A DNA stretch of 64,000 bases from CAZQFV01 sp964613665 (GCA_964613665.1 CAZTIG010000001.1:1-64000), one strand, 5' to 3'. Shown: positions 7,433-16,361, counted from the stretch's first letter. Notes: generated by a model from the letters alone, not told the origin. Translations and numbers: made by a program.

Positions 7433-7969
7433 TCAGGGCAGGATGCCGGCCAGCAGCCACGCGGCGATCTCGGTCGGGAGGCTGTCGCGGTTCTGCGAGG
7501 TGACCTGCCAGAGCGTGGTCGCGCGCGGCGCAGCCAGGGCGCGCACCGCCGCCACCAGCGCCGGCCGCACCACCACCAGCTGCGCCCCGGTGCCCGCCAG
7601 GAGCGCCCGCAGCGCGGGCCGGAACCCGTCCGCCTGATCGAGCTCCAGCGGTCCCACCTCGTCCAGCACGACCAGGTCCACGCGGTCGGCGATGGCCTGC
7701 GCGACGACCCGGTTGCCCCAGCCCAGTGTCTCGCGCAGGAAGTGGAAGCGCCCGCACCGCGGGCCGGCCTGCATCTCGCCCTCTGCCGCCAGCAGGCGCT
7801 CCTCGCCGCAGGCGACGTCCAGGGCGTAGCGCTCCCGGCCCCGTGCCAGGGTGACGATCCCTCCCGCCGTGCGGCCGTGCCTGCGCAGCTCCTGCACCAG
7901 CCGCAGGCAGGCGCTGCTCTTGCCCACGCCGGGCTGTCCGCTGAGCAGGATCAGGGCCGGTCGGGCCAC
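7433..7969 (-). CDS. THEP1-type nucleoside-triphosphatase
   Basis: 178-residue P-loop NTPase of the THEP1 family (NTPase_1). Walker A is 'LLSGQPGVGKSS' at residues 6-17 and Walker B is 'VDLVVLDEVGPLEL' near residue 98. THEP1 proteins hydrolyse several NTPs and dNTPs in vitro; their cellular role is unclear, and an RNA/DNA-modification role has been suggested. GTG at 7969 is preceded by GGAGA. The gene follows the XPB helicase on the same strand after a 127-bp gap, so the two may be co-transcribed. Confidence 0.8.
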   Translation of the reverse strand: MARPALILLSGQPGVGKSSACLRLVQELRRHGRTAGGIVTLARGRERYALDVACGEERLLAAEGEMQAGPRCGRFHFLRETLGWGNRVVAQAIADRVDLVVLDEVGPLELDQADGFRPALRALLAGTGAQLVVVRPALVAAVRALAAPRATTLWQVTSQNRDSLPTEIAAWLLAGILP

Positions 7970-8096
7970 GGTGTCTCCTCGTCGGGCGGCGCGCCGCCTG
8001 GCGCGGCCGTTGCGACGACGACTGCTCTCCTCGCCGTCTCGGCCATGGTCCACTCCTGCGGCGCTGCTCGCGTGGGCAGCGGTGCCGGCTGTCGGG

Positions 8097-9791
8097 CTAT
8101 CCGCCGGCCGGGCTGCCGGGCGGGACGATGGTGTAGCTGTAGCCCTGCTCGATGAGAAAGCGCTGCCGCCGGGCGGCGTGCTCCTGATCGGCGGTGTCCT
8201 GGGAGACGAGGGTGTAAAAGTGGGCCGGCCGGCCATCGGGCTTGGGGCGCAGCAGCCGGCCCAGCCGCTGGGCCTCCTCCTGGCGCGAGCCGTACGTGCC
8301 CGAGACCTGGATGGCCACGTTGGCCTCGGGCAGGTCCAGGGCAAAGTTGGCCACGTTGGAGACGACCAGGACCGCCTCCTTCCCTGTCCGAAAGGCGCGG
8401 TAGAGGTGCTCGCGCTCGGCCACGGAGCTGTGGCCGGTGATGAGCGGTGCAGCGAGGGCGCGGGCGATGGCCTGGAGCTGGCGCAGGTAGCGGCCGATGA
8501 CCAGGATGCGCTCGCCCGGGTGGCTCTGCACCAGGCGCTGGACCAGGGAGACCTTGGCCGGGTTCTCGGCCGAGAGCCGGGAGTGCTCGTGCCCGCTACC
8601 GGCACTGACGTAGGCCAGGCGTTCCCCTGACGCCATGCCCACGCGCACCTCCCAGCACTGGACGCAGGCCAGCCAGCCCTGCCGCTCCAGCTCGCGCCAG
8701 GGGGCCTCGTAGACCTTGGGTCCGATGAGGGAAAAGACGTCGCCCTGGCGGCCGTCCTCGCGCACCAGTGTCGCCGTCAGCCCCAGGCGGCGGCGGGCCT
8801 GGATCTCGGCGGTGGCCCGAAAGATAGGGGCCGGCAGCAGGTGCACCTCGTCGTAGACGATCAGTCCCCAGTCGCGCTCGCCAAAGAGCGCAAAGTGGGG
8901 AAAGGGCGCCTCTCCGCCGGTCTGGGGGTCGCGCACGGTGACGCGGTGGGTCAGGATCTGGTACGTTGCCAGGGTGACCGGGGCGATCTCCTTGCGCTCA
9001 CCGCTGTACTCGCCGATCTCCCGAGGCTCCAGGGTGGTCTTGTCCAGGAGCTCCTGTCGCCACTGGTGGACCGCGGTGGCGTGCGGGCACAGGACGAGGG
9101 CCTGACAGCGCAGGGCCGCCAGCACACCCATGCCGACGGCGGTCTTGCCGGCTCCGCAGGGGAGCACGACCACGCCGCTGCCGCCGTGGCTATCTTCCTG
9201 GCAAAAGGCGCGCACCGCGGCCTGCTGGTAGCTGCGCAGGGCAAAGGGCCGGCCGGCGCGGGTGGTGCCGCGCAGGGCCACCGCCAGCGGCGCGCCGGGC
9301 AGGTGCCCGGCCAGGTCCGCCGGTGGGTAGCCCAAAGTGCGCAGGCGCTGCTTGAGCAGGCCGCGGTAGCCAGCACGGACGCGCAGGGCCAGCGGCCCGG
9401 CCGGACCCTCCAGGAAGGGGCGCAGGGCCGGGCTCGCGGCCAGGTGGGCCACGAGGGCGGCATCCTCGCTTCCCAGGAGCAGGTCATCCCCTTCCCGCCG
9501 CAGCACCACCCGCCCGTAGCGCGCCATGGTCACATCGATCCAGCGCGCTACCTCCGCCGGCAGGCCGTAACGGGCGTAGCGTGCCAGGCGCTCCAGGACG
9601 CCCGACGCGGACATGCCGGTGGCCGCGGCGTTCCAAAGCGACAGGCGCGTCAGCCGGTAGAGGTGCAAGTGCTGCAGGCTCTGCTCCAGTTCGGCGATCG
9701 CCGAGAGCAGGTCGCGCGCCTCGGCGTGTAGCGGGTGGTCAACCTCGAGAAGGACGGTATGGTCGCTCTGGATGACGAGCGGTGGGTGCAT
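8097..9791 (-). CDS. XPB/Rad25-type DNA helicase
   Basis: 564-residue superfamily 2 helicase resembling bacterial XPB (ERCC3). An N-terminal helicase-associated domain (residues 1-165) precedes the Q-region 'FALRSYQQAAVRAF', Walker A 'LPCGAGKTAVGMG' near residue 205, the DEVH box (VYDEVHLLPA) near 300, motif III 'LGLTATLVREDG', and C-terminal motifs including 'QRLGRLLRPK'. Bacterial XPB is a 3'-5' helicase thought to act in repair. ATG at 9791 has GAGG upstream. Protein length is typical. Confidence 0.9.
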   Translation of the reverse strand: MHPPLVIQSDHTVLLEVDHPLHAEARDLLSAIAELEQSLQHLHLYRLTRLSLWNAAATGMSASGVLERLARYARYGLPAEVARWIDVTMARYGRVVLRREGDDLLLGSEDAALVAHLAASPALRPFLEGPAGPLALRVRAGYRGLLKQRLRTLGYPPADLAGHLPGAPLAVALRGTTRAGRPFALRSYQQAAVRAFCQEDSHGGSGVVVLPCGAGKTAVGMGVLAALRCQALVLCPHATAVHQWRQELLDKTTLEPREIGEYSGERKEIAPVTLATYQILTHRVTVRDPQTGGEAPFPHFALFGERDWGLIVYDEVHLLPAPIFRATAEIQARRRLGLTATLVREDGRQGDVFSLIGPKVYEAPWRELERQGWLACVQCWEVRVGMASGERLAYVSAGSGHEHSRLSAENPAKVSLVQRLVQSHPGERILVIGRYLRQLQAIARALAAPLITGHSSVAEREHLYRAFRTGKEAVLVVSNVANFALDLPEANVAIQVSGTYGSRQEEAQRLGRLLRPKPDGRPAHFYTLVSQDTADQEHAARRQRFLIEQGYSYTIVPPGSPAGG

Positions 9792-9923
9792 GGCGCAACC
9801 TCGGAACACAGCCGCGCGTGGCCACAGGATGCCCGCTCGGTGTCGCCCGCGCATTCCCGAGGGGCCACCCGCGGTCGATCGGGACGTATCTTCTCGGTTC
9901 CCCCTGCCGCGAGCAGAGCTCCG

Positions 9924-10316
9924 CTACCGTGCTGGCGCGGCCCCCTTCCCCAACACCGTCGCCAGGAGGCCGATGGCCCAGATCACAGCAAAGACGGCCA
10001 GCACCGCAAAGACGGTCCAGACCATGGCCGGGTAGTTGGCGATGAGCAGGTGCCGCAGCAGGCCGGCGCAGGCCAGCACGTGGAACACCGTGTGCACCTG
10101 CACCAAGGTGGCGTGGTCCCCCGCCCACCAGCCCCGCGCCAGTGAGCCCCAGGCCAGGCCCAGGAGGGCTGCGCCAAAGACCCGCGTGAGGAGTGGCTCC
10201 ACCGGCAGCCAGCCGATCCACTCCAGGAATGTGCCGGGGAGGATGAGCAAGATCCCGCCCAGCGCCCCTATGACGATCCCGTGAACCAGAAAGACGTACC
10301 GCAGCAGCCTGTGCAT
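9924..10316 (-). CDS. Small four-helix membrane protein, function unknown
   Basis: 130-residue protein made almost entirely of four hydrophobic segments (about residues 7-30, 42-60, 70-90 and 95-122) with a short basic tail. The first loop has 'PGTFLEWIGWLPVEPLLTRVFGAALLGLAWGS', which recalls small membrane proteins annotated as DUF4345-like or DoxX-like; this is a resemblance, not an identification. ATG at 10316 has an excellent ribosome binding site (GAAGGAGGTGACCG). It has its own consensus promoter next to repeat copy 2, so it is probably transcribed alone. Confidence 0.65.
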   Translation of the reverse strand: MHRLLRYVFLVHGIVIGALGGILLILPGTFLEWIGWLPVEPLLTRVFGAALLGLAWGSLARGWWAGDHATLVQVHTVFHVLACAGLLRHLLIANYPAMVWTVFAVLAVFAVIWAIGLLATVLGKGAAPAR

Positions 10317-10344
10317 CGGTCACCTCCTTCTCAGCTCAGGTCCC

Positions 10345-10372
10345 ATTATACACGACCTGACCGCGAGTGCAA
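10345..10372 (-). promoter_or_regulatory. Sigma-70 promoter of the small membrane protein gene
   Basis: On the minus strand TTGCAC (10372-10367) is followed by a 16-bp spacer and a perfect TATAAT (10350-10345), about 29 bp before the ATG at 10316. The -35 box lies at the edge of repeat copy 2. Confidence 0.8.
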
Positions 10373-10537
10373 CCGTGTCGCCACGCCCACGGCGATATCG
10401 AGATCGCGGCGGTGCACCACGAAGGGCAGGTGCCCGGCCTGCCCGACGCGCGGCATAGCCGCACCATTGCTGCGCCCCGGAACGTGCGGCATCGTGCCGT
10501 TGCCGCAGCCGGGCACTTGCCGGTCAAGGCGGGCGAC
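10369..10537 (-). repeat. Structured dispersed repeat, copy 2
   Basis: Reverse-orientation counterpart of the repeat at 2383-2545; 10387-10537 aligns ungapped to it. The outer stem is longer here: GGCAGGTGCCCGGC (10425-10438) with GCCGGGCACTTGCC (10508-10521), one G-T wobble. Both inner hairpins are kept, one with CGGCA/TGCCG where copy 1 has an A-C mismatch. It occupies most of the 289-bp gap between the sensor kinase and the small membrane protein and runs toward the latter's promoter. Confidence 0.75.
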
Positions 10538-10605
10538 ATTGGCCTGGCCCTGCGCCACGCCGGCCTGGCTTGTCGAACGCTCTCTGGCGTGCGACTGTTG
10601 CGTCG

Positions 10606-12399
10606 TTACCCTGGGGACGCAGGGGTGGTTGCGGCAGGACGCTCGGCCTGTCGCGGCAGGCGCAGCACCACGCGCGTGCCCTCGCCAGGTGTCGACCGGA
10701 TGCTGATCTCCCCCCCGCACATCCGTGCCCGCTCGTACATCCCCACCAGGCCCAGATGGCCCGCGCGCACCATCTCGCGCACATCCGCTGCCGGAAAGCC
10801 GGGCCCGTTGTCGGAGATCGCGAGCTCCACGCAGTCGGCCGAGAAGCGCAGGACCAGGCTGACCTCGGCGGCCGTGTGGGCGTGCCGGCGCACGTTGTGC
10901 AGCGCCTCCTGCGCGACCCGAAAAGCCGTCAGCTCGAGGTCCGGTTCCAAGCGCGTCTCCTCCCCTAGCACCTCGAAACTGACCGCGGCGGTCGGCATCT
11001 GCTGGGTCAGCTCGTCGGCCAGGGCTCCCAGCGCGGCCGAGAGCCCCAGGTCCTCCAGGATGGCGGGGCGTAGGTCGTTGCTCATGCGCCGCACATCGGC
11101 CACCATCCTCTGCACGAGGGTCTGTAGCTCGTCGAGCCGTGCCCGCATGGCCGTCGGGCTGTGCTCGACGGTACCGCGGCACAGCTCGACGCGCTGGGCC
11201 AGTCCCACCAGCATCTGCACCGTGTCGTCGTGCAGCTCGCGCGAGAGCCGTAGGCGCTCCTCTTCCTGGCTCTGCACAATCGACCTGGAGTACTGGTAGA
11301 GGGCCATCTGCTGTTCGTTCAGGCGGGAGACCAGCTGGTTGAAGGTGTTGATCAGCGTCCGCAGCTCGATCGGGCCCTGTGCCTCCAAGGGGCCGAAGGG
11401 GGCCCCCGCGGAGACGCGCAGTGCCTCCTGGATCAGCGCGACGAAGGGCCGGGAGATGTTGGATACTGCTACCAGCATCACGACCAGGAACCCGATCATA
11501 ACCCCAAGCAGCGGCCCGATGACGCGGATCTGGTAGGGCAGCGACGGGGCGATCGTGTCGACGCGCTCCTCCGTGATGATACCCCAGTACGTGCCGGGGA
11601 TGGGGGCGAAGGAGGCTACCACCTGCCGCCCGAGAAAGCTCCCCTCGACCACTACGCTGTGCGCCTCGCGGCTGGCCATGAGGTCGCTGAGCGTCCTGTC
11701 CTGGTGGATGCTCGTCCCCAAGAGCTGCGGGTCGGGGTGGAATACCACGCTGCCAGTCACGTCGAGCAGGTACACAGGGCCGCCAAAGGCCCGGAAGGTC
11801 GGGCCCAGATCGCGGGTCCAGGCGTGCGTCGCTAGTGGCATCGTGCCCACCAGGACTCCCCGCAGGTCCCCCGCCGACTCCACCGGCGTGGCTACTGCAA
11901 CCACATCGAGATCGAGATGGCTGTCGTGGTAGACCGCCGAGAGGACCGGGCGGCGGAAGCTGCGCACTGTCTGGAAGAATCCCTGGGCGGACAGGTCCTC
12001 GCCCAGACGAGCCTGTTGTCCCTCGGTTGCGGCCACCACGACACCGGCCGTGTTGGCCAGGACGACCCCGCCCTCGAAGCGGTTGAGGAGAAAGGCGGAA
12101 TAGTTCTGCAAGGACTGCTGCTGCTCGCTGGCCAGGCTGTACGGCGCAAGCGAATCGGCGGCGATCTTCAGCGGGCGCAGGTAGAGCGTGTCCAGGTTGT
12201 CGGACATCTCGGCAGCGATGGTCTGCGCCCGCGAGGTGTTCTGCTGGAGGATCAGCGGCAGCGAAACCTGCCACAGGCCGTAGGCGCTGAGCAGCGTTGC
12301 CAGCAGCCCCAGCGCCAGCAGTGGCAGGATGGTGAACAGGACCAGCCGTCGCCGGATGCGGACGCCGGCCAGCTTGGTGTCATTCACGGTGCTGCTCAA
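10606..12399 (-). CDS. NarL-type sensor histidine kinase
   Basis: 597-residue membrane kinase. One transmembrane helix (about 20-45) and a second near 290-312 flank a periplasmic sensor region that looks like a double-Cache domain ('YHDSHLDLDVVAVATPV', 'GGPVYLLDVTGSVVFHPDPQLLG'). A HAMP linker and a HisKA_3 domain follow, with the phospho-acceptor His in 'RELHDDTVQ' near residue 388. The C-terminal HATPase has 'DNGPGFP' near 531 and 'HLGLVGMYERA'. The gene starts 20 bp inside the end of the LuxR-type response regulator, so the two form one two-component system. A small-molecule signal is likely but unknown. Confidence 0.88.
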   Translation of the reverse strand: MSSTVNDTKLAGVRIRRRLVLFTILPLLALGLLATLLSAYGLWQVSLPLILQQNTSRAQTIAAEMSDNLDTLYLRPLKIAADSLAPYSLASEQQQSLQNYSAFLLNRFEGGVVLANTAGVVVAATEGQQARLGEDLSAQGFFQTVRSFRRPVLSAVYHDSHLDLDVVAVATPVESAGDLRGVLVGTMPLATHAWTRDLGPTFRAFGGPVYLLDVTGSVVFHPDPQLLGTSIHQDRTLSDLMASREAHSVVVEGSFLGRQVVASFAPIPGTYWGIITEERVDTIAPSLPYQIRVIGPLLGVMIGFLVVMLVAVSNISRPFVALIQEALRVSAGAPFGPLEAQGPIELRTLINTFNQLVSRLNEQQMALYQYSRSIVQSQEEERLRLSRELHDDTVQMLVGLAQRVELCRGTVEHSPTAMRARLDELQTLVQRMVADVRRMSNDLRPAILEDLGLSAALGALADELTQQMPTAAVSFEVLGEETRLEPDLELTAFRVAQEALHNVRRHAHTAAEVSLVLRFSADCVELAISDNGPGFPAADVREMVRAGHLGLVGMYERARMCGGEISIRSTPGEGTRVVLRLPRQAERPAATTPASPG

Positions 12400-13045
12400 G
12401 GGTGATCCAGCCTCGGCAGACGGCGTAGGCAGCGGCCTCGGCCCGGCTGCTCATGTGCAGCTTGCTGTAGATGTTGCGCAGGTGTGCCTGCACGGTCTGG
12501 GGGCTGATGGCCAGGATGTCGCCGATCTCGCGGTTGGTCCGGCCGCGCGCTACTTCACGCAGCACCTCCAGCTCGCGCTCGGTGGGTTTCTCCTCCTGCG
12601 GCCGGCCGGCCTGGGGACGGCGCCGGGACAGCCGGCTAAAGACCTTGCTCGTGACGCTGGGAGACAACACCATCTGGCCCTCGTGCACGTTGCGGATAGC
12701 CTCGGCCAGCTCTGCTCCGCTGGAGGTCTTGAGCAGGTACCCGTTGGCCCCGGCATCCATCAACGGGAAGACGTAGCGGTCGTCGTCATAGGCCGAGAGG
12801 ATGACGATGCTCACCTCAGGCCGGCAGGCCTTGATCGCCCGCGTGGCCTCGATGCCGCTCAGCCGGGGCAGGTGGACGTCCATGAGGATGACGTCCGGGC
12901 TGTGCTGCCCGGCCAGTCGCACGGCCTCCTCCCCGTCCGCGGCCTCGCCGACGACCTCCAGGTCATCTGCCTGCTGCAGGAGCTGCCGCGTGCCCTCGCG
13001 GACCAGCTTGTGGTCCTCTACCAGAAGCACCCGAATCGCTGCCAT
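12380..13045 (-). CDS. NarL/FixJ-type response regulator
   Basis: 221-residue regulator with a receiver domain (acidic pair at E10/D11, phospho-acceptor D56 in 'VILMDVHLPR', Lys in 'YLLKTSS' near 106) and a C-terminal LuxR helix-turn-helix ('PTERELEVLREVARGRTNREIGDIL', 'SPQTVQAHLRNIYSKL'). It overlaps the kinase gene downstream and is cognate to it. The ATG at 13045 is followed by the usual 'IRVLLVEDH'. A TATAAT on the minus strand at 13138-13133 about 90 bp upstream is a plausible -10 box, although the -35 is poor. Confidence 0.9.
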   Translation of the reverse strand: MAAIRVLLVEDHKLVREGTRQLLQQADDLEVVGEAADGEEAVRLAGQHSPDVILMDVHLPRLSGIEATRAIKACRPEVSIVILSAYDDDRYVFPLMDAGANGYLLKTSSGAELAEAIRNVHEGQMVLSPSVTSKVFSRLSRRRPQAGRPQEEKPTERELEVLREVARGRTNREIGDILAISPQTVQAHLRNIYSKLHMSSRAEAAAYAVCRGWITLEQHRE

Positions 13046-13429
13046 CGCTCACCTCGTTGGCCTCCCCGGCCGGAGAATCTCCCCGGCACGGGCCGTCGCC
13101 CGGGCCAGATGCAGTCGCACGCTGCTCTCTCCATTATAGCAGAAGTCGTCGTGTCTCGCTCTACCCCGTTCGGGGTATATCCAATCCCTGCCCCAGGTGA
13201 TGCGCGGCTGCCACTCCCCTGGTATGATACGGTCATGCTTGCATCCGGCCAACCCCGTCCTGCCGCGCGGGATGTCCTCTGCCGGGGCTCAACGTGCAAC
13301 CTTCGGCTCAGCGCGGCCCAGACCCACACCGGGCCCCCCGGTGTGCTAGCCATGTCGGAGCCAGAAAGGAGGTCGTCAGGCGGACAGTTGGGCACTCTGT
13401 GAGGACCCACCTACCCCAGGAGGAAAGTC
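13046..13429. promoter_or_regulatory. Divergent intergenic region between the response regulator and the ABC transporter operon
   Basis: 384 bp without a gene. On the minus strand TATAAT at 13138-13133 may serve the response regulator. On the plus strand TATGAT at 13223-13228 is a possible -10 box with no good -35. A perfect hairpin CACACCGGG-CCC-CCCGGTGTG lies at 13325-13345 within the presumed leader of the solute-binding protein mRNA. It could be an attenuator or a protein-binding palindrome. No T run follows it. Confidence 0.45.
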
Positions 13430-14695
13430 ATGGATACGCTGCGCGTGCATCGCTCCAGAACCGTGTCGGTGCTCTGTCTGCTGCTCGTGTTCCTCGTCCT
13501 CGCTGGCTGCGGCCCGCAGGCCGCGACGGAGACCAAGGTCATCAAGATCGGCGTGCTCGGCCCCATGACCGGGCCCGCGGGCGCCGACGGCGAGGAGATG
13601 ATCCGAGGCGCCCAGCTGGCGGTCAAGGAGATCAATGCAGCCGGCGGCGTCCTCGGGTATACCTTCGAGGTCATCCCCGGCGACACCAAGGACCAGGTGC
13701 CCGATGCTGTCGTCACGGCCATCCAGCGCATCACGGCCGACAAGGACGTGCACATCATGCTGACGGGGTACGCCTGCGGGAGCAACTTTGAGATCGAGAA
13801 CATGGCGCAGATGAACATGCCCTATATCCTGGCCGCCAACTCGGCTCAGACCCGCGACATCATCAGCAAGGACCCCAGCAAGTACCCCACGGTGTGGAGC
13901 ACAACGCCCTCGTACGACGCCTACGAGACCGAGCTGCCGCGCCTGATGGAGCAGTGGGCCTCCGAGGGCCGGATCACCCTGCGGAACCGCAAGGTCGCCA
14001 TCGTGGCCTCGGACAACCCCTACAGCAAGACCATCGCCGAGGGGCTGAAGAAGAACTTTGCCGCCGCCGGCTGGACGATCACCGTCGACGAGATGGTCCC
14101 CTTCCAGGATGTGCTGGACTGGCGCGCCATCATCGCCAAGATCCGCCAGGACCCGCCTGACCTGGTCGTCAACACCGACTACCTGCCGGCAAACGAGGCG
14201 GCTTTCATGGAGCAGTTTCTGGAGGACCCGACCGACTCGTACGTCTTTATGCAGTACGGCCCCTCGGTCCCGGAGTTCTACAACCTGACCAAGGACAAGT
14301 CCACCGGTGTCATCTACAACATGCTCGGTGGCGTCATCCGCGCGCCCAAGAACCAGATGGCCAACGACTTCTTTGCCAAGTTCAAGGCCGAGTACGGTGT
14401 GGACTCGGGCGACTATGGCTACATGCTCTACAGCAACGTCTACATGTATACCGAGGCCCTCAAGCAGGTCGGAAAGCCGGACGACCACCTGGCCATCGGC
14501 AATGCCCTGGGCGCTATGCGGCGCGAGACAGCCTGCGGCACCGTGTACTTTGACCCGGCCACCCACCTGGCCGTCCAGGGCGACGACGCCATCCCCATCC
14601 AGTTCTACCAACTCTGGAACGGCGAGCGGGTCCTGCTGACCCCGCTCAAGTACTCCACCGGCACCATTCAGGTCCCGCCGTGGATCGGGAAGTAG
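13430..14695 (+). CDS. ABC transporter solute-binding lipoprotein, branched-chain amino acid/urea/amide type
   Basis: 421-residue periplasmic binding lipoprotein (Peripla_BP_6/LivK fold). The signal peptide ends in the lipobox LAGC with the lipid-anchored Cys near residue 24. The mature part begins 'VIKIGVLGPMTGPAGADGEEMIRGAQLAVKEINAAGG', typical of LivJ/LivK/UrtA/AmiC-type proteins. Family members bind branched-chain amino acids, urea, short amides or aromatic acids; the ligand cannot be read from sequence. GGAGG lies upstream of the ATG. It is first in a five-gene importer operon and is followed by amidase-type genes, which suggests a nitrogen-containing ligand. Confidence 0.87.
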   Translation: MDTLRVHRSRTVSVLCLLLVFLVLAGCGPQAATETKVIKIGVLGPMTGPAGADGEEMIRGAQLAVKEINAAGGVLGYTFEVIPGDTKDQVPDAVVTAIQRITADKDVHIMLTGYACGSNFEIENMAQMNMPYILAANSAQTRDIISKDPSKYPTVWSTTPSYDAYETELPRLMEQWASEGRITLRNRKVAIVASDNPYSKTIAEGLKKNFAAAGWTITVDEMVPFQDVLDWRAIIAKIRQDPPDLVVNTDYLPANEAAFMEQFLEDPTDSYVFMQYGPSVPEFYNLTKDKSTGVIYNMLGGVIRAPKNQMANDFFAKFKAEYGVDSGDYGYMLYSNVYMYTEALKQVGKPDDHLAIGNALGAMRRETACGTVYFDPATHLAVQGDDAIPIQFYQLWNGERVLLTPLKYSTGTIQVPPWIGK

Positions 14696-14866
14696 GGCCC
14701 TGGCCCGCTGTCCCACGGCGCGGATGTCGTGTGGCGGGGTCTCAGTGCTCCCGCGACCTCAGTCCGGAACGCTGAGGCCCCGCCCCACCCACTGTCGTCG
14801 CCCTAGCCCGGCCGGGGGCGGCCGGGCCATGGGAGGCGGCGCGACGCGCAGGCAGGAGACGCCTCT

Positions 14867-15613
14867 GTGGCCGACATACTGGTCGTGGACCGGGTGTCCA
14901 AGTCATTCGGCCGCATGCGCGCGGTCGATTCGGTCTCCTTCGCGGTGACCGCGGGCGAGATCTTTGGCATCGCCGGCCCCAACGGGGCCGGCAAGACCAC
15001 GCTGTTCAACCTCATCAGCGGCATACCCTATCACGCCGACTCCGGTCGCATCCTGTTCCAGGGCCATGCCATCCATGGACGGCTGGCCCACGCCATCTGC
15101 CATATGGGCCTGGCGCGCACCTTCCAGCGCGAGACCGTCTTCGACACCCTCACGGTGCTGGAAAACGTCTTGGTCGGTGCCGTGTTCGGACGGCCGCTCC
15201 CCGGACGCAGCAGCGCGGAGATGGCCACCGCTGCCCTGGAGCAGGTGGGCCTGGCGGCGCGCAAGAACGAACAGGCCCGCCATCTGCCGCTCTTTGACAA
15301 GAAGAAGCTCATGCTGGCTTCGGCACTTGTCACCAATCCGCAGTTGCTCCTACTGGACGAGCCCGCTGCGGGGCTGAACCACCAGGAGGTGGAGCAGACG
15401 AGCGCGATCATCCGTGACATCAATACCCGCGGCATCACCGTCGTCCTGATCGAGCACGTCCTGCCGCTGTTGCTTACGCTCTCCCACCGCATCATGATCC
15501 TCAACCAGGGCGAGAAGCTGCTGGAGGGATCGCCCCAGGAGGTGGTCCGCGACGAGCGGGTCGTTGAGGCCTACCTCGGCAGGAGGACCGGCTGTGCAGA
15601 CGCCTCTGCTTGA
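14867..15613 (+). CDS. Liv-type ABC transporter ATP-binding protein (LivG-like)
   Basis: 248-residue ATPase. Walker A is 'GPNGAGKTT' near residues 35-43, Walker B is 'LLLLDEPAAGLN' and the H-loop is 'VLIEH'. The ABC signature is not LSGGQ or LSYGQ: the position reads 'LPLFDKKKLMLASAL'. It pairs with the LivF-like subunit, whose signature is canonical. The GTG start at 14867 has AGGAG upstream. It overlaps livF by 20 bp. Confidence 0.88.
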   Translation: MADILVVDRVSKSFGRMRAVDSVSFAVTAGEIFGIAGPNGAGKTTLFNLISGIPYHADSGRILFQGHAIHGRLAHAICHMGLARTFQRETVFDTLTVLENVLVGAVFGRPLPGRSSAEMATAALEQVGLAARKNEQARHLPLFDKKKLMLASALVTNPQLLLLDEPAAGLNHQEVEQTSAIIRDINTRGITVVLIEHVLPLLLTLSHRIMILNQGEKLLEGSPQEVVRDERVVEAYLGRRTGCADASA

Positions 15614-16361
15614 GGTGACGGACCTGCATGTGAGTTACGGCGAGGCCCAGGTGCTGCGCGGGGTCTCGATCCGCCTGCGCGACCACGAGAGCATCGGCCT
15701 CTTCGGCCCCAACGGGCACGGCAAGACAACCCTCCTGCAGACGATCTCCGGCCTAGTGCGGCCCGCTCAGGGGTCCATCCGCTTTGCCGGCGAGTCCATC
15801 ACCGGCATGAACCCGCAGGCCGTCGTGGAGCGGGGCATCATCCAGGTCCCCCAGGGCAACACCCTCTTCCCGCGCATGACGGTCCACGAGAACCTCCTGC
15901 TGGGGGCCTATGCCCGGCGGGCCTGGGGGAAGCGTCGCGAGAGCATGGAGCGCGTCTTTGCGCTTTTCCCCCGCCTGGCCGAACGCCGCAGGCAACTCTG
16001 CCGCACCCTCAGCGGCGGCGAGCGCCAGATGCTCGCCATCGGCGTGGGACTGATGGGCGATGCGCGCCTGCTCATGCTCGACGAGCCCACCCTGGGCCTG
16101 GCGCCGAAGGTGAAGGATGAACTGCGGGAGGCTGTCGGCCGCATCGCGGCGACCGGGCTGCCGCTCATCCTGGTGGAGCAGGACATCGAGTTCCTGCTCG
16201 GCTTGACGGAGCGCCTCTACCTCGTCGAGCAGGGCCGGGTGGTCCTGGAGCAGACGTGCGCAGAGGGCTTCCTGGAGCACCAGCAGATCATGGAGATGTA
16301 CTTTGGCAGCGGCGCCGGAGGCCAGGCTGCTGCTACGGGGGTGAGCCATGGGGCTGGCTAA
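15594..16361 (+). CDS. Liv-type ABC transporter ATP-binding protein (LivF-like)
   Basis: 255-residue ATPase with Walker A 'GPNGHGKTT', signature 'LSGGERQMLAIG', Walker B 'LLMLDEPTLGLAP' and H-loop region 'LILVEQD' (Gln-Asp instead of His-Asp, usual in LivF). GTG at 15594 is chosen over the open frame upstream because AGGAGGA precedes it and the conserved sequence (LLEVTDLHVSYG) starts there. Overlaps with livG upstream and livH downstream suggest coupled translation. Confidence 0.9.
   Translation: MQTPLLEVTDLHVSYGEAQVLRGVSIRLRDHESIGLFGPNGHGKTTLLQTISGLVRPAQGSIRFAGESITGMNPQAVVERGIIQVPQGNTLFPRMTVHENLLLGAYARRAWGKRRESMERVFALFPRLAERRRQLCRTLSGGERQMLAIGVGLMGDARLLMLDEPTLGLAPKVKDELREAVGRIAATGLPLILVEQDIEFLLGLTERLYLVEQGRVVLEQTCAEGFLEHQQIMEMYFGSGAGGQAAATGVSHGAG

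Noticed and set aside
13352..13402. A 16-residue open frame just upstream of the solute-binding protein gene as a leader peptide
   Set aside because: No ribosome binding site of its own, no run of regulatory codons, and such short frames are expected by chance.
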